Notes under the pieces: generated by a model
Databases searched by the model: none
The model's input: only the letters and a program-made list of their open reading frames with translations
What the model was told of the DNA's origin: nothing
NCBI GenBank assembly: GCA_020636315.1
Contig: JACJYA010000003.1
Coordinates: 62,001 to 126,000 of the forward strand
Origin: Lewinellaceae bacterium
Lineage (GTDB): Bacteria; Bacteroidota; Bacteroidia; Chitinophagales; Saprospiraceae
Direction: 5' to 3'
DNA: 64,000 nucleotides
In this document: positions 18,791 to 28,163 of the stretch, piece by piece
Position numbering within the stretch: the first letter of the stretch is position 1
Layout: every line of letters begins with the position of its first letter
Translations under genes and position numbers: made by a program

Positions 18791-19369
18791 TTATTGGCCA
18801 AAAATAGCCGCCTCCACCAGTTCACAGATGATGTGCCCAAGCAGAATGTGGCACTCCTGTATCCGGGGCGTGTTATCGGATGGAACCCGGAGCAGGTAAT
18901 CGCATACTTCCGGAAACCGGCCTCCCTTCCTTCCTGTCATTCCCACAACGGCCATGCCCATACGGTGGGCCGAATCGATCGCGCTTAGGATATTGGAAGA
19001 ATTGCCGGAAGTGGATAAGGCAAAAAGTAAATCGCCCTCCCTGCCTGCGGCCCGAACCATCCGGGCATAAGCCTCCTCAAACGAATAATCATTAGCCACC
19101 GCCGTAAGAAAGGAGGTGTTCACATGCATCGCCTCGGCAAACAGAGGCTCGCGGTCGAGGTAAAAACGCCCTGACAACTCTCCGGCCAGGTGCTGAGCAT
19201 CGGCAGCACTACCGCCGTTGCCACAGAACAGGACTTTCCTGCCCGAACGAAAAGCCTCTACACAGGCATCTACAACCTGCTGCACCACTTCAAGAAGCTC
19301 TTCATCGGCCAACAGGGCCTGCTTGGCAGCTATACTTTCGCGAACGACTTCTTTTATCCTGTTATTCAT
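18791..19369 (-). CDS. gmhA: Phosphoheptose isomerase (SIS domain)
   Basis: A 192-residue SIS-domain isomerase that converts sedoheptulose-7-phosphate to D-glycero-D-manno-heptose-7-phosphate, the first step of heptose synthesis. The family motif GNGGSAADAQHLAGELSGRF contains the zinc/catalytic His and Glu, and the C-terminal IQECHILLGHIICELVE provides the remaining Gln and His ligands. The ATG at 19369 gives the normal GmhA length; an in-frame longer start would overlap the upstream gene and add unrelated residues. It is followed directly by gmhB. A heptose kinase/adenylyltransferase gene is not in the window. Confidence 0.92.
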   Translation of the reverse strand: MNNRIKEVVRESIAAKQALLADEELLEVVQQVVDACVEAFRSGRKVLFCGNGGSAADAQHLAGELSGRFYLDREPLFAEAMHVNTSFLTAVANDYSFEEAYARMVRAAGREGDLLFALSTSGNSSNILSAIDSAHRMGMAVVGMTGRKGGRFPEVCDYLLRVPSDNTPRIQECHILLGHIICELVEAAIFGQ

Positions 19370-19388
19370 TGCGTTTGTTCTACCCTTT

Positions 19389-19910
19389 TCAAATCCACAA
19401 ATAGATGAGCAGCGCCAGCGCTCCAAAGATCAAAAGCCGCAGTAAAAAGGCCATCAGGCTGTTTTCTACCCTGAGGGTAATTGCAGTCAGAACAGCAACC
19501 AGTAAGCTGACGGCCAGGCTCGGCAACAGGCCCGGCAGTAAATAGAACAAAAAAGGAAAGGTTTCTTCTCCATTATACCTGAAAAACGCCCACTGGGCCA
19601 ATGAAAATATGGCCTGGCCCCAGGCCCCGATGCCAATTCCCGTAATAAAAAGCCACCCCACGGCAATACCGGGTAATAATTTGTTGACTGCCCGTATGCC
19701 GCCATTCACCGCCAGCCAGATAAGAAAGAGAAAGAACCCCAGGTTGAGCTGCCTCTGCCAGAGCTCGGGCAGTTCCAGAACACTCAGGCCTCTTTCCACC
19801 CCAAAGTGCAAGCTCCCCAGAATGAGGCCTGCAACGACAATCACCCGGCCCACAACACTTATGGAAACCTGCCCTTCCTCGAAAGCATGGTCTAAAATAC
19901 CTTTGGTCAT
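19389..19910 (-). CDS. Polytopic membrane protein in the heptose/glycosyltransferase cluster
   Basis: A 173-residue hydrophobic protein with four or five predicted membrane segments (about residues 18-38, 55-72, 78-100, 118-142 and 148-172). I do not recognise the family. Its start codon overlaps the stop of the preceding glycosyltransferase gene by four bases (ATGA), and gmhA begins 19 bases later, so it is probably part of the same transcript. The context suggests a role in envelope glycan assembly, but this is inference only. Confidence 0.75.
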   Translation of the reverse strand: MTKGILDHAFEEGQVSISVVGRVIVVAGLILGSLHFGVERGLSVLELPELWQRQLNLGFFLFLIWLAVNGGIRAVNKLLPGIAVGWLFITGIGIGAWGQAIFSLAQWAFFRYNGEETFPFLFYLLPGLLPSLAVSLLVAVLTAITLRVENSLMAFLLRLLIFGALALLIYLWI

Positions 19911-21040
19911 ATCTCGTGAAATAGTGATTCTATGCCTTTTACCATATTGTCCCAGGAAAAACGCTGTTTACCCCGCCGGACACCCTCCCCCATTTCAGCT
20001 TCCCGTCCGTGTGTGAAGAAATCCACAATGGCCTCAGCAATGGCCGGGGCGTTCACTTCAACAACATAACCCTCTTTTTCATGTTCGACGATCTCGGGAA
20101 GGCCACCTACTCCGGTTACCAGCATGGGGCGCTCAAAATGATAGGCCAGTTGAGAGATCCCGCTCTGGGTCGCAGACTTATAAGGCTGCACAACCAGATT
20201 GGCGGCGCCGAAATAATACTTCACTTCTTCATTGGGAATATAATCCGAAAAAAAGATCACCTCCTTTTCAATCCCCTCTTCTCTTATGATCGCCCGGTAA
20301 GGCTCCTCACTCCCGTAGAATTCTCCGGCTACGATGAGCCGAACTCCCAGTTCCCGGACCTTCGGATCGCCCATTGCCCGTAGCAGGAGGTCCAGCCCTT
20401 TGTAGTCCCGGATGAACCCGAAAAACAATAGATAAGGGTATTCTCCGGATAACCCCAGCCTTTTCAGGGACTCCTCCCGGGCACATTTTGGCCCATAATT
20501 ATCAAAAATGGGATGAGGGATATAGGCAAGCGGCTTTTGGGGAGCAAACTGCCGGATGTCTTCGCCTACCGAACGGGACATGACAATAAATGCATCCACG
20601 GCATCGATAAAATAACGGGTAAACAACCGGTCTCCCGGGCGCTTTTCATGAGGGATGACATTATCGGTAATAGCCATAGTTTTGGTATGCCCGTTGCCTT
20701 TGGCCAGCCGCAGGATCGTCCCCATTGCCGGAGCCATGAAGGGAAGCCAGAAACGGGCGATGGCCAGGTCCGGCGCCTCTTTCCGCAAACGCCGGCCAAC
20801 TTTCCACCAGTTGAACGGGTTGATGGAATTGACGATGGGCAGAATATCCAGCCCCTCCGGCGGCGGCCCTTCCGTATATTGGGTCTTCCCCGGAAACAAG
20901 AAGCCGGGATACTGGAGGCTGAAGGAGTATATGCATACGGTATAGCCCTGTTCCTGAAGCTCCTGCGCCAGGCGTTCGGTTGAAGAGGCAATGCCCCCAC
21001 GCAGGGGATGTGCCGGGGAGAGAAGAACGATCCGTTCCAA
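19907..21040 (-). CDS. GT4-type glycosyltransferase
   Basis: A glycosyltransferase of about 377 residues with a GT-B fold. The N-terminus has the donor/acceptor loop motif PLRGGIASSTERLAQEL. The C-terminal domain has the FFGFIRDYKGLDLLLRA segment and the GLPEIVEHEKEGYVVE segment, where the family's nucleotide-sugar-binding glutamates lie. No membrane segment is present. The start is uncertain: no ATG fits, and the TTG at 21040 gives the sequence MERIVLLSPAHPLRGG, which matches family N-termini; GTG at 21052 or TTG at 21094 are alternatives. Its stop overlaps the start of the next gene by four bases. The cluster suggests a surface glycan or LPS substrate. Confidence 0.85.
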   Translation of the reverse strand: MERIVLLSPAHPLRGGIASSTERLAQELQEQGYTVCIYSFSLQYPGFLFPGKTQYTEGPPPEGLDILPIVNSINPFNWWKVGRRLRKEAPDLAIARFWLPFMAPAMGTILRLAKGNGHTKTMAITDNVIPHEKRPGDRLFTRYFIDAVDAFIVMSRSVGEDIRQFAPQKPLAYIPHPIFDNYGPKCAREESLKRLGLSGEYPYLLFFGFIRDYKGLDLLLRAMGDPKVRELGVRLIVAGEFYGSEEPYRAIIREEGIEKEVIFFSDYIPNEEVKYYFGAANLVVQPYKSATQSGISQLAYHFERPMLVTGVGGLPEIVEHEKEGYVVEVNAPAIAEAIVDFFTHGREAEMGEGVRRGKQRFSWDNMVKGIESLFHEI

Positions 21041-21252
21041 ATTTTTGGCCACAAGATAGAAAGCTGAAGGCAGAGAACGAGGCCCGGGGCCCAATTTTTG
21101 GAGAACTTGTCCTCACTGCCCCCAAATGGTTATAAAATATCCTTAAAATTGTTATATATGCACACAAGCTTTTCTCCTTAATTTGCGTTGTTGGGATGGC
21201 TTGGCGCAAAGATGAAAACCGTTTTTGAAAGAATTAAAATCCAGATACAGAT

Positions 21253-23106
21253 ATGCAACGGACCTTGTGGCCCTTTTTATTGTTTGTCCTGATTTTTTTG
21301 GCCCGGCCTTCAGACGCTATCGCACAAAAGATCAGCCGCTACCAGCGCAAGATCGAGGAATACCGGCGGTCGGAGTGGCCTCCGGAGCGGGCTTATTCCA
21401 GGATTTCGCTGGGGTATGCCCTGCAGCAAACTTTCCGGCGCCACTGTGAATATTGCGGTTTTGCAACTCCCGATGGCCGGCGGGATTACATTCCGCAGGA
21501 CATCAGCAAGTTCCTGGGGCGGCGCGAGCTGCGCACCAGGGTGGAAACCGCAGACATCCGGGGCGGAGGACTGATGTATTATATCTTTTCGGAAGAAGAC
21601 ATCCTGCAGTCTTTCGATAACCTTGCTTATACGCCCAGCCGGGTGGTCCGGCTCAACAGCGTTGAGAACCAGTTTGTAGTCAACCCCGATGAGAACTTTG
21701 ATTCATACATCCTGCACAAAACATGCAGCGGCTACCTCAAAGCTGCCCTCGATGCGGGCATACAACCTCCTTACGCTTCATTCGCGGCTGCCCTGGACAC
21801 TGACAGCCGACGGGAATCCTCCGTACTGGCGCTCTCTGGCTCTTTTGTTTCGCCCCTGTATTACATCCTGGAGGCCAATGACCATCGTACTACTGAATTT
21901 ATGATGAAACTCTGGCGGTTTTACCAGGAAAACCCCGAATTCATCAACAATGCCTATTATCTGAGGGAATTCGAAGGGGTGATGATCAAACACATTACCT
22001 CCACCGAAGAAAATTACCGTATCGAAACGGAAGGTGGGTTGAATATCAATGCCCCGCTAGGAGCCCGCCTGAAGGCAAACTTCAGCCTGGGCAAAGGATC
22101 CCGGGGTTCTTTCTTCGGCAACGACTGGGAAACCATCATCTACTCCGATTTTGAAGGCCCCTATCAGAAAAACAAACTATTTTCTCCTCTTCCCACTCCG
22201 GATGAGATCAACCGGTATCTCCACGGCATAAACCTGGTATTCCAGAAAGAACAGGACCTTCCTCTTATGATTGAAGGTGTAGAACACAAGCACTTTCTCA
22301 TCGTGGAGGGTATTCCGGAAAATATGACCGATAACTTCTGGGTGATAGAAAATGTACGGCCCGGCGTTTACGACGGCCTTCCTTCTCTTGCTGCCCAGCC
22401 ATTCCAGGATAATGACTCCAGGGTTTCCGGATGTCGGTTTACCATCAGCGGCAGGCCGCTGGGCGCCAACTTCAGAGGGCCGGTCGAAAACCGCCCCAGT
22501 AAGCTCAACGTCCGGTACCGGATCAGGAGCAAAGAACCGGTGGACGGCGTTTTCCTGAGCTTCGATATCGACGAGGAAATACAAACCAGTTCTCACCCCA
22601 TTGCCCATATCAGTGAAGGCTCCTTTGACCTCAGCAAGAAAGACGGATGGAATTTCGCCTTCCAGTGGAAATTCGCCATCGATATCGAAGACCGTTATAA
22701 CCCGGTAAATTTTGATGTACAGCCTTACATCGGCAACCTGCTCGTCCGGCGCAGTGATAAGGAACTCAACGTCCGGATCGTAAATGTCGAACCGGACCTG
22801 GCCCGCAAGCGTTTTTACATCACCCTGGAAACCCAGGAATCCTTCCCACTGGGCCGTATAGACAATGGCAATATGCTCTCCTACAATCTATCCCTGGATA
22901 TTCATCTGGAGAACCGGCGTTCCTCCGTCACCTCGGTGCGCCCGGTTAAGAGCATACTGAAGTTCCCCGCCATCAAACCGGAAGTGCAGGAAAGTGAGCA
23001 GGCAGCCGAGGTTCAGCAGCCATTGCCTCCTCTTTCCGGGCACGGGCAGGAAATGGAAGGGCAGGCGCCGGGGCTTCCCTCTCCAACCGATGGCAATGAA
23101 GAATGA
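21253..23106 (+). CDS. Unrecognised secreted 617-aa protein
   Basis: A 617-residue protein with a signal peptide ending at about residue 25 (DAIAQ). I do not recognise a family. Residues 26-200 are mixed and contain a CEYCGF cysteine pair near residue 72; 205-260 look helical; a beta-rich stretch starts near 265 (ETEGGLNINAPLGARLKANF) and continues to about 575. The C-terminal 40 residues are rich in Gln, Glu and Pro and look disordered. There is no T9SS sorting signature, lipobox or beta-barrel C-terminus. It is transcribed alone, divergent from the glycosyltransferase operon and convergent with the TonB receptor, 17 bases apart. Its uniform codon use suggests a genuine gene. Confidence 0.8.
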   Translation: MQRTLWPFLLFVLIFLARPSDAIAQKISRYQRKIEEYRRSEWPPERAYSRISLGYALQQTFRRHCEYCGFATPDGRRDYIPQDISKFLGRRELRTRVETADIRGGGLMYYIFSEEDILQSFDNLAYTPSRVVRLNSVENQFVVNPDENFDSYILHKTCSGYLKAALDAGIQPPYASFAAALDTDSRRESSVLALSGSFVSPLYYILEANDHRTTEFMMKLWRFYQENPEFINNAYYLREFEGVMIKHITSTEENYRIETEGGLNINAPLGARLKANFSLGKGSRGSFFGNDWETIIYSDFEGPYQKNKLFSPLPTPDEINRYLHGINLVFQKEQDLPLMIEGVEHKHFLIVEGIPENMTDNFWVIENVRPGVYDGLPSLAAQPFQDNDSRVSGCRFTISGRPLGANFRGPVENRPSKLNVRYRIRSKEPVDGVFLSFDIDEEIQTSSHPIAHISEGSFDLSKKDGWNFAFQWKFAIDIEDRYNPVNFDVQPYIGNLLVRRSDKELNVRIVNVEPDLARKRFYITLETQESFPLGRIDNGNMLSYNLSLDIHLENRRSSVTSVRPVKSILKFPAIKPEVQESEQAAEVQQPLPPLSGHGQEMEGQAPGLPSPTDGNEE

Positions 23107-23123
23107 CCGGAAGGAGTTGCCGG

Positions 23124-25565
23124 TTATATTTTCACCCTCAGCCCTACATAAAACCGCCTGCCTTCAGCCGGAATGATCCCCGGGCCCGGATAGGCCGCAG
23201 CCCGGCGGGTGAAATACGCGGCATCCAGGAGGTTGTTAACCCCCGCCTGCAGCTGATACCGGTGGTATGTATAACTTGCCGATACGTCCATTACGCTGTA
23301 GGAGGGGATGATCCCTCGAGTGGCATCTGCGACAAATTCGGCGTTGGTGGCGTCGCTGAAATGCCGGCCGACATAGGTAAACAAATAACTCAACCGCCAG
23401 CCTTTTACCTGGAAGGCGGCCCCTGCCTTGAGCGAAACCGGAGGAATAAGCTCTACGGCATTGCCGATAAACTGCCGCTGCCCGCTGACATACTTTCCGC
23501 CCAGGTGGCTGAGGTTGACAAAAACGGGAAAAGAGGGTTCTGCCTTTTCTCCAAAAACCAGCCGCCAGATATCCGCCTCGGCAAACGCTTCCAGCCCAAG
23601 TATCCGTGCATTTCCTATATTGGTTCTGTATGCCACCTGGCGTTCAATGGTAATGGGGCCGGGAATGGTGATCTCGGACAAGCCGATCCTCCCGTTGTAG
23701 CGAAGGTAAAAGGCACTGAGGTCAAACCTTATGCGGTTGCCGAATAATGCTCCGCGAAGGCCAATATCGGCATTATAACCTCTTTCGTCCTCCAACAGAG
23801 AATCCACAACCAGGTTAGGGTTGACCACAGCCAGGTCACTGAAATTGATAGCCCGGTAGTTCTGCGAAAAATTGGCGTAAGCTTCCAGGCCTTGTTTCAA
23901 TTGGTAGCCCAGGCCGAGGCCAACGAGCAGGAAGGCGCGCTCATTAGACTGTGCATCTTCCAGGCGCTGTTCAAAGATGGCCTGCCCGCCGGAAAAAACC
24001 CGCTTTTTGTAATACCCTTCTGATGCCGTGCGAATGTGCTCCAGGCGAATGCCGGGGGTGAGCGAAAGCCGGGGAGCGAGGTTGAAAAGGTTTTCGGCAA
24101 ACAGAGCATAGTTACGGCTGGGGAACTTGTAGCTGGACCGCTCCAGGTCCTCCGGATTAAGGAAGCTGAAATCCGGCCCGCTGCCGGCGCCGGCGTCCCC
24201 CTGCCGGTTGCGGGTGTGGCCCCGGTAAAAACGGGCGCCTAACAAAAAGGTGGAATGCTGCCCCATCAGTGCATACCGGTGCAACAGGCGGGCTTCACTG
24301 CCAAAGTTGCGGTATTGGCCCATGATGAGGTCCCTTTCTCTTCCGGGGTCGGGCCGGTTGATGGGGCCAAGCTCGCCCAGGGCATCCCGGCCGGCAAAGA
24401 GCAGAAAATTGCGCAGGTTCAGTTTTGTCCGGCCCGAAAGGCGATAATCCAGGTTTAAAGCCGCCAGGTTCCAGTTGACCCTGAACCAGTTGCGTTCGCG
24501 TTTGGACTGGCGGGGATCGGCCTCAAATTCAAAATCCATCATCCCCCCTGGTTGCCGGGCGAGGTAATTCATGTGTGTGAACTCCAGGCCTAATTCCAGC
24601 TTTTCAGAAGCCTTAAATTTTACATTTCCAAATGTGGTGTGCTGGCTGAATTCCGAATTAGGGCGCCATCCGTCTCCTTTTTTGTATTGGTACAGGCCGT
24701 AATAATTCATTTTCCCAACTGTACCTCCAACGCTATTGAACGTACTGAACAGCCCAAAAGAGCCGTAAGTGTTCTCGGTAATGAATTCAAAGGGCTTGTT
24801 CTCCGGGCCCGCTCTGAAAATAAAGTTCAGCAACCCTCCGAACTGGGTTCCGTACTGCAGGGAGGCTGCCCCCCGGACCACCTCGATCCGTTTCAGGGCC
24901 TGCACCGGAGGCGTGTAATAGCTTTCCGGATAGCCCAACGCATCGGCGCTGATGTCGTACCCGTTTTGCCGGGTGTTGAAATTGGATGTCCGGTTGGGGT
25001 CCAGCCCACGGGCGCCAATAGCCAGTTGCAGGCCGGCCCCATCGTTCTCCCAGATGTTCAGGCCGGCAATACCTTTGTACACCTCCCGGGCATTGTTGGC
25101 AGCCAGGTTACCCTGCAGGTTATCCAGTTCGATAACCTCACTCTTTTTTCCGGCATATATGGCCGTTCCTTCTACATTTCGGAGGCGGCGAAGGCCGTAT
25201 TGCTCTGCTTCCTTTTTTACTTCGATGGCCTCTATGTCAATGGAGAGAGGGTTCATCGTGATCTGCAGAAAGGAATTTTCCTTTGGCTCCACCTTCAGGG
25301 CCCGGGTAGTATATCCTTCTGCAAACACCGTTAGCGTAAGCGTATCTGCTGAGGAAAATAGCAACTCAAACCGCCCTGCCCGGCCCGCTTCCACGAGTTG
25401 GCTCGTCTCCTGAACAAAGACGGCAGCCATCTCTAAAGGCTTATGGTTTCCGGCATCAACTACAACTCCGGAAAGCGTGGCCTGCCCGAAAACCGCTGCC
25501 GGCAACCACCAGGCGATGACTATAAAAAAAGCATAAACCCGGGTAAGGGGTATTATTTCTCTCAC
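23124..25565 (-). CDS. TonB-dependent receptor (FecA-like) of the carboxylase-imelysin locus
   Basis: An 813-residue outer-membrane receptor. A signal peptide (to about residue 27, VFGQA) is followed by a carboxypeptidase-like regulatory domain (about 29-105). The plug domain is at about 135-250, with AIGARGLDPNRTSNFNTRQNG and VVRGAASLQYGTQFGGLLNF, and the rest is a 22-strand barrel ending in FYVGLRVKI. The plug motifs and domain sizes resemble Fe(III)-dicitrate-type receptors, so uptake of a chelated metal is the most likely job. It is the last gene of the four-gene run, three bases after the carboxylase homologue. There is no STN domain or adjacent sigma/anti-sigma pair. The ligand is not determined. 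Confidence 0.92.
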   Translation of the reverse strand: MREIIPLTRVYAFFIVIAWWLPAAVFGQATLSGVVVDAGNHKPLEMAAVFVQETSQLVEAGRAGRFELLFSSADTLTLTVFAEGYTTRALKVEPKENSFLQITMNPLSIDIEAIEVKKEAEQYGLRRLRNVEGTAIYAGKKSEVIELDNLQGNLAANNAREVYKGIAGLNIWENDGAGLQLAIGARGLDPNRTSNFNTRQNGYDISADALGYPESYYTPPVQALKRIEVVRGAASLQYGTQFGGLLNFIFRAGPENKPFEFITENTYGSFGLFSTFNSVGGTVGKMNYYGLYQYKKGDGWRPNSEFSQHTTFGNVKFKASEKLELGLEFTHMNYLARQPGGMMDFEFEADPRQSKRERNWFRVNWNLAALNLDYRLSGRTKLNLRNFLLFAGRDALGELGPINRPDPGRERDLIMGQYRNFGSEARLLHRYALMGQHSTFLLGARFYRGHTRNRQGDAGAGSGPDFSFLNPEDLERSSYKFPSRNYALFAENLFNLAPRLSLTPGIRLEHIRTASEGYYKKRVFSGGQAIFEQRLEDAQSNERAFLLVGLGLGYQLKQGLEAYANFSQNYRAINFSDLAVVNPNLVVDSLLEDERGYNADIGLRGALFGNRIRFDLSAFYLRYNGRIGLSEITIPGPITIERQVAYRTNIGNARILGLEAFAEADIWRLVFGEKAEPSFPVFVNLSHLGGKYVSGQRQFIGNAVELIPPVSLKAGAAFQVKGWRLSYLFTYVGRHFSDATNAEFVADATRGIIPSYSVMDVSASYTYHRYQLQAGVNNLLDAAYFTRRAAAYPGPGIIPAEGRRFYVGLRVKI

Positions 25566-25567
25566 TG

Positions 25568-26953
25568 TTATTGATTTTGATTACTAAATGAGACGGCAGG
25601 GAGATGCTCATTTTCCGGATGAGGCAATATCCAGGATTTGTGGGCCAGCCCGTCTTCGAGTTGGGCCAGATCGATATTCGGGTTGATGAAACGGCGGCTG
25701 GGCCTCCCGTTCAAGGCCACAAAGCAGTCCACTGTGACCTTTACCGAATCGAGGTTGTACTCCCGGCAATATTCCTTCTCCAGAAAATGAGCGTATTGCA
25801 GGATCATATCCGGCTGAAAAGCCATCTGTTTCTCCTGATAATCGGTCAGGTAGCGGCTGTTATCGACCTCCGCTTTATGCCCGCTTTCCGGGTCGTGAAC
25901 GTAAAAGGTTGCCTGGCCCGCTTTTTCCAGCAGCATCACCCGCCAGGAAAACCGATACCCTTGTTCAGTCCAAAGTACATTACCTGGATAACAGAGGTAC
26001 CGAAGCGGAAAAAGCAGTTGGAAACAGAAATAAAGGAACAGGGCCGGCCGCAGAACGCTCCGGGCCAAGCTGGGAAAAGCGTAAACAATAGGATGCTTCC
26101 CCGGCCGGTATCCGATCTGGCCCAACAATTTTTCGTGAAATGCCGGCGGGAAAAAGATCAGGGTATTGAAGATCATGATGAAGGGGAACAAACCGATATT
26201 GAAGAGCAAACGGGTCAGCAGGTGAAACACCAGAACAGCTAGGTACGCCACCGGCCGGCTCCTCCTCCACAATAACCAGAACGGAATAGTGAGGTCGTAG
26301 GCTGCCCCGGCCCAGCTGAAGGCAAAAGCCAGCCAGGGCAATTCCAGCCAGGGCCCCAGAATGGGCCAGTGGGCTTTGGTGGGCAGCCAGACGGCAAGTG
26401 GCATGGCCCGAAACAACCAGTCCGGATTGAGCTTGGCAAAGCCTGCAAAAAAATATACAAGCCCCAGTTGTAACAGAATAATATGGATCACCCAGGCGGG
26501 CACATGGGTAACGGACAGCTCAGGGCTCCGCCAGGCATCTATAGAAAAACGGCGGTGTGCCGGCAAAAAGATCAGCATAAAAGCGAGAAGGCAGACGAGG
26601 TAGTAATGGTTCAGATAGTTGGTGAGCCCGATCAGCTCACTATAGGTGAAAGCCAGGAAGAAAACCACCGCCGCCTGCCGGTAAAACCAGCCGAGCATGA
26701 TCATGGCCGCGCTTGCCGCAATAAGGCAGTAAAGGCCGTACATTCCTCCCCGGCCCAGAGCCTCTACCCATTCAAACCCATAGAATTTGAAGAAGAACTT
26801 CGGCTCAACGTACAGCCGTTCTACCCATCCACTCAACATAAACCGAAGCGCCCCAACCATCATCAAACCGCCGAACAATATACGGAAGGTAATGAGGGGA
26901 GCAATGCGCCGGGGTTCTGCGATCAGTTTCCGGTATAAAATATTGGTTTGCAT
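25568..26953 (-). CDS. Vitamin K-dependent gamma-glutamyl carboxylase homologue (HTTM domain plus periplasmic domain)
   Basis: A 461-residue integral membrane protein that aligns by eye along its length with the core of animal gamma-glutamyl carboxylase (GGCX). Lys174 in YFFAGFAKLNPDW corresponds to GGCX Lys218, the catalytic base that activates vitamin K hydroquinone. His116 (YLNHYYLVCLLAF) corresponds to GGCX His160, and His244 with FNIGLFPFIM to the FHCMNSQLFSIGMF region. The C-terminal part keeps PGNVLWTEQGYRFSWRVML, LQYAHFLEKEY and FINPNIDLAQ in the GGCX order; in GGCX this part is lumenal, so it should be periplasmic here. The ATG at 26953 is used because the longer frame overlaps the imelysin gene. 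A menaquinol co-substrate is plausible but inferred. Confidence 0.9.
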   Translation of the reverse strand: MQTNILYRKLIAEPRRIAPLITFRILFGGLMMVGALRFMLSGWVERLYVEPKFFFKFYGFEWVEALGRGGMYGLYCLIAASAAMIMLGWFYRQAAVVFFLAFTYSELIGLTNYLNHYYLVCLLAFMLIFLPAHRRFSIDAWRSPELSVTHVPAWVIHIILLQLGLVYFFAGFAKLNPDWLFRAMPLAVWLPTKAHWPILGPWLELPWLAFAFSWAGAAYDLTIPFWLLWRRSRPVAYLAVLVFHLLTRLLFNIGLFPFIMIFNTLIFFPPAFHEKLLGQIGYRPGKHPIVYAFPSLARSVLRPALFLYFCFQLLFPLRYLCYPGNVLWTEQGYRFSWRVMLLEKAGQATFYVHDPESGHKAEVDNSRYLTDYQEKQMAFQPDMILQYAHFLEKEYCREYNLDSVKVTVDCFVALNGRPSRRFINPNIDLAQLEDGLAHKSWILPHPENEHLPAVSFSNQNQ

Positions 26954-26984
26954 TGTTTTTTTCTTCCACCTGCCCACCTCCTGG

Positions 26985-28109
26985 TCAATCCGAATCACTG
27001 GCGTTATCCACATAGGTGATGGCCACACAAAGGACAGAAGGCATATCCGTTTTGATGTTGACCAACTGGCGGGTGATCTCGTTATAGGCGTTCACAACAG
27101 CTTCATTATCAGCACTTATAGCTCCGGCAAGGGGCGGTTCAATCTGCCCAAAGGCTTCCAAAGCCTTTTCAAACTGATCCTCGATCAGGCGGCTCAGGTT
27201 CTGCCCTTCTTTGGTGGCGTTCACGGCCTGCAGGTAATCATCCAGCCCGGGGCCATTGGCTCCGGTCCGAACATTCCTTCCCAGGAAAAGGCCTTCCGAA
27301 GCGTTCAGGGCTTCTTCCGCCAGCCGGAGTGACAACCCGGAATAATAGGCTTCTACTTTTTCCGGGAAGGTAATGCCCAGCGTTGTCACCCCGGAGGGAA
27401 TACCCACTTTATCCCTTTTGATGAATTCATACTGCTCGTTCAGGTTATTGATCAAAAGGCTCAGAGAAGTGCCGGCCGCGGTACCGGTGTTGTCAATGAA
27501 TGCCTCCCGATAGCCTCCCTGCTTCCAGGCCTGTTCAACAGCCAGGCTCCGCTGTTCCATGTCGAGAACAATCGCCAGGAAATAGTCCAGATATTCAGGC
27601 TGCTGCGCGCCTGCCAGTTTATCGACGATCATTTCATCCGTTTCAGCAAGGCCAAACAGGAGGTAATCCAGGGCAGGGAATCCCTTATCGTAAGCCCCGG
27701 GGCCGCTGAGGGTTAGTTCGCCCGACTGGATTTTTGCCTCAACCTCCTCTGCATTTAAGGGGAAGTTGTTAAAATATGGCCGAAGCATTTGTTCTTCCGC
27801 CGGCCCGAACCCGAACTGGGCTACCCCCTGCCACTGAATATAGGCATTGGAGAAGGCCTCCCTGAGACTGTTCAATTGGGTAGGCCCGGGCATTTGTTCA
27901 AACAAAATGGCGGCCTGCCGAAGGTTGGAAAATTCTTGGTTAAGTTTTTCATACCCCGGGATGATGATGTTGTCGGCAACATTGGTGAACAGGCTTTGCT
28001 GATCAAAATCCGATTCACAGGGATTGCCTCGGCCATCTTCGCCACAGGAGGATAAAATCAGTATTCCAAGTAGAAGGAATGGCAGATAGAATTGTCGATT
28101 GGGTAGCAT
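26985..28109 (-). CDS. Imelysin-family lipoprotein
   Basis: A 374-residue exported protein of the imelysin family (IrpA/insulin-cleaving membrane protease-like helical fold), implicated in iron uptake. The signal peptide ends in a lipobox (ILILSSC, Cys22), so it is probably an outer-membrane or periplasmic lipoprotein. The conserved two-helix-bundle landmarks are visible: AYIQWQGVAQFGFGPAE and the GFPALDYLLFG segment at residues 143-153. The canonical GxHxxE motif is altered: position 145 is Pro and 148 is Asp. It lies between the DUF4856 gene (54 bases away) and the carboxylase homologue (31 bases away). Protease activity is not implied. Confidence 0.9.
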   Translation of the reverse strand: MLPNRQFYLPFLLLGILILSSCGEDGRGNPCESDFDQQSLFTNVADNIIIPGYEKLNQEFSNLRQAAILFEQMPGPTQLNSLREAFSNAYIQWQGVAQFGFGPAEEQMLRPYFNNFPLNAEEVEAKIQSGELTLSGPGAYDKGFPALDYLLFGLAETDEMIVDKLAGAQQPEYLDYFLAIVLDMEQRSLAVEQAWKQGGYREAFIDNTGTAAGTSLSLLINNLNEQYEFIKRDKVGIPSGVTTLGITFPEKVEAYYSGLSLRLAEEALNASEGLFLGRNVRTGANGPGLDDYLQAVNATKEGQNLSRLIEDQFEKALEAFGQIEPPLAGAISADNEAVVNAYNEITRQLVNIKTDMPSVLCVAITYVDNASDSD

Positions 28110-28163
28110 AACTGATGTTTAGATTCAGGTCAATTGAATAAATGCCACAGCAAGAGGCCAGGC

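Noticed and set aside
23124..25565. The TonB receptor of this locus as a SusC-type glycan receptor
   Set aside because: No SusD-like gene is present, the length (813 aa) is shorter than typical SusC proteins, and the neighbours point to metal uptake.
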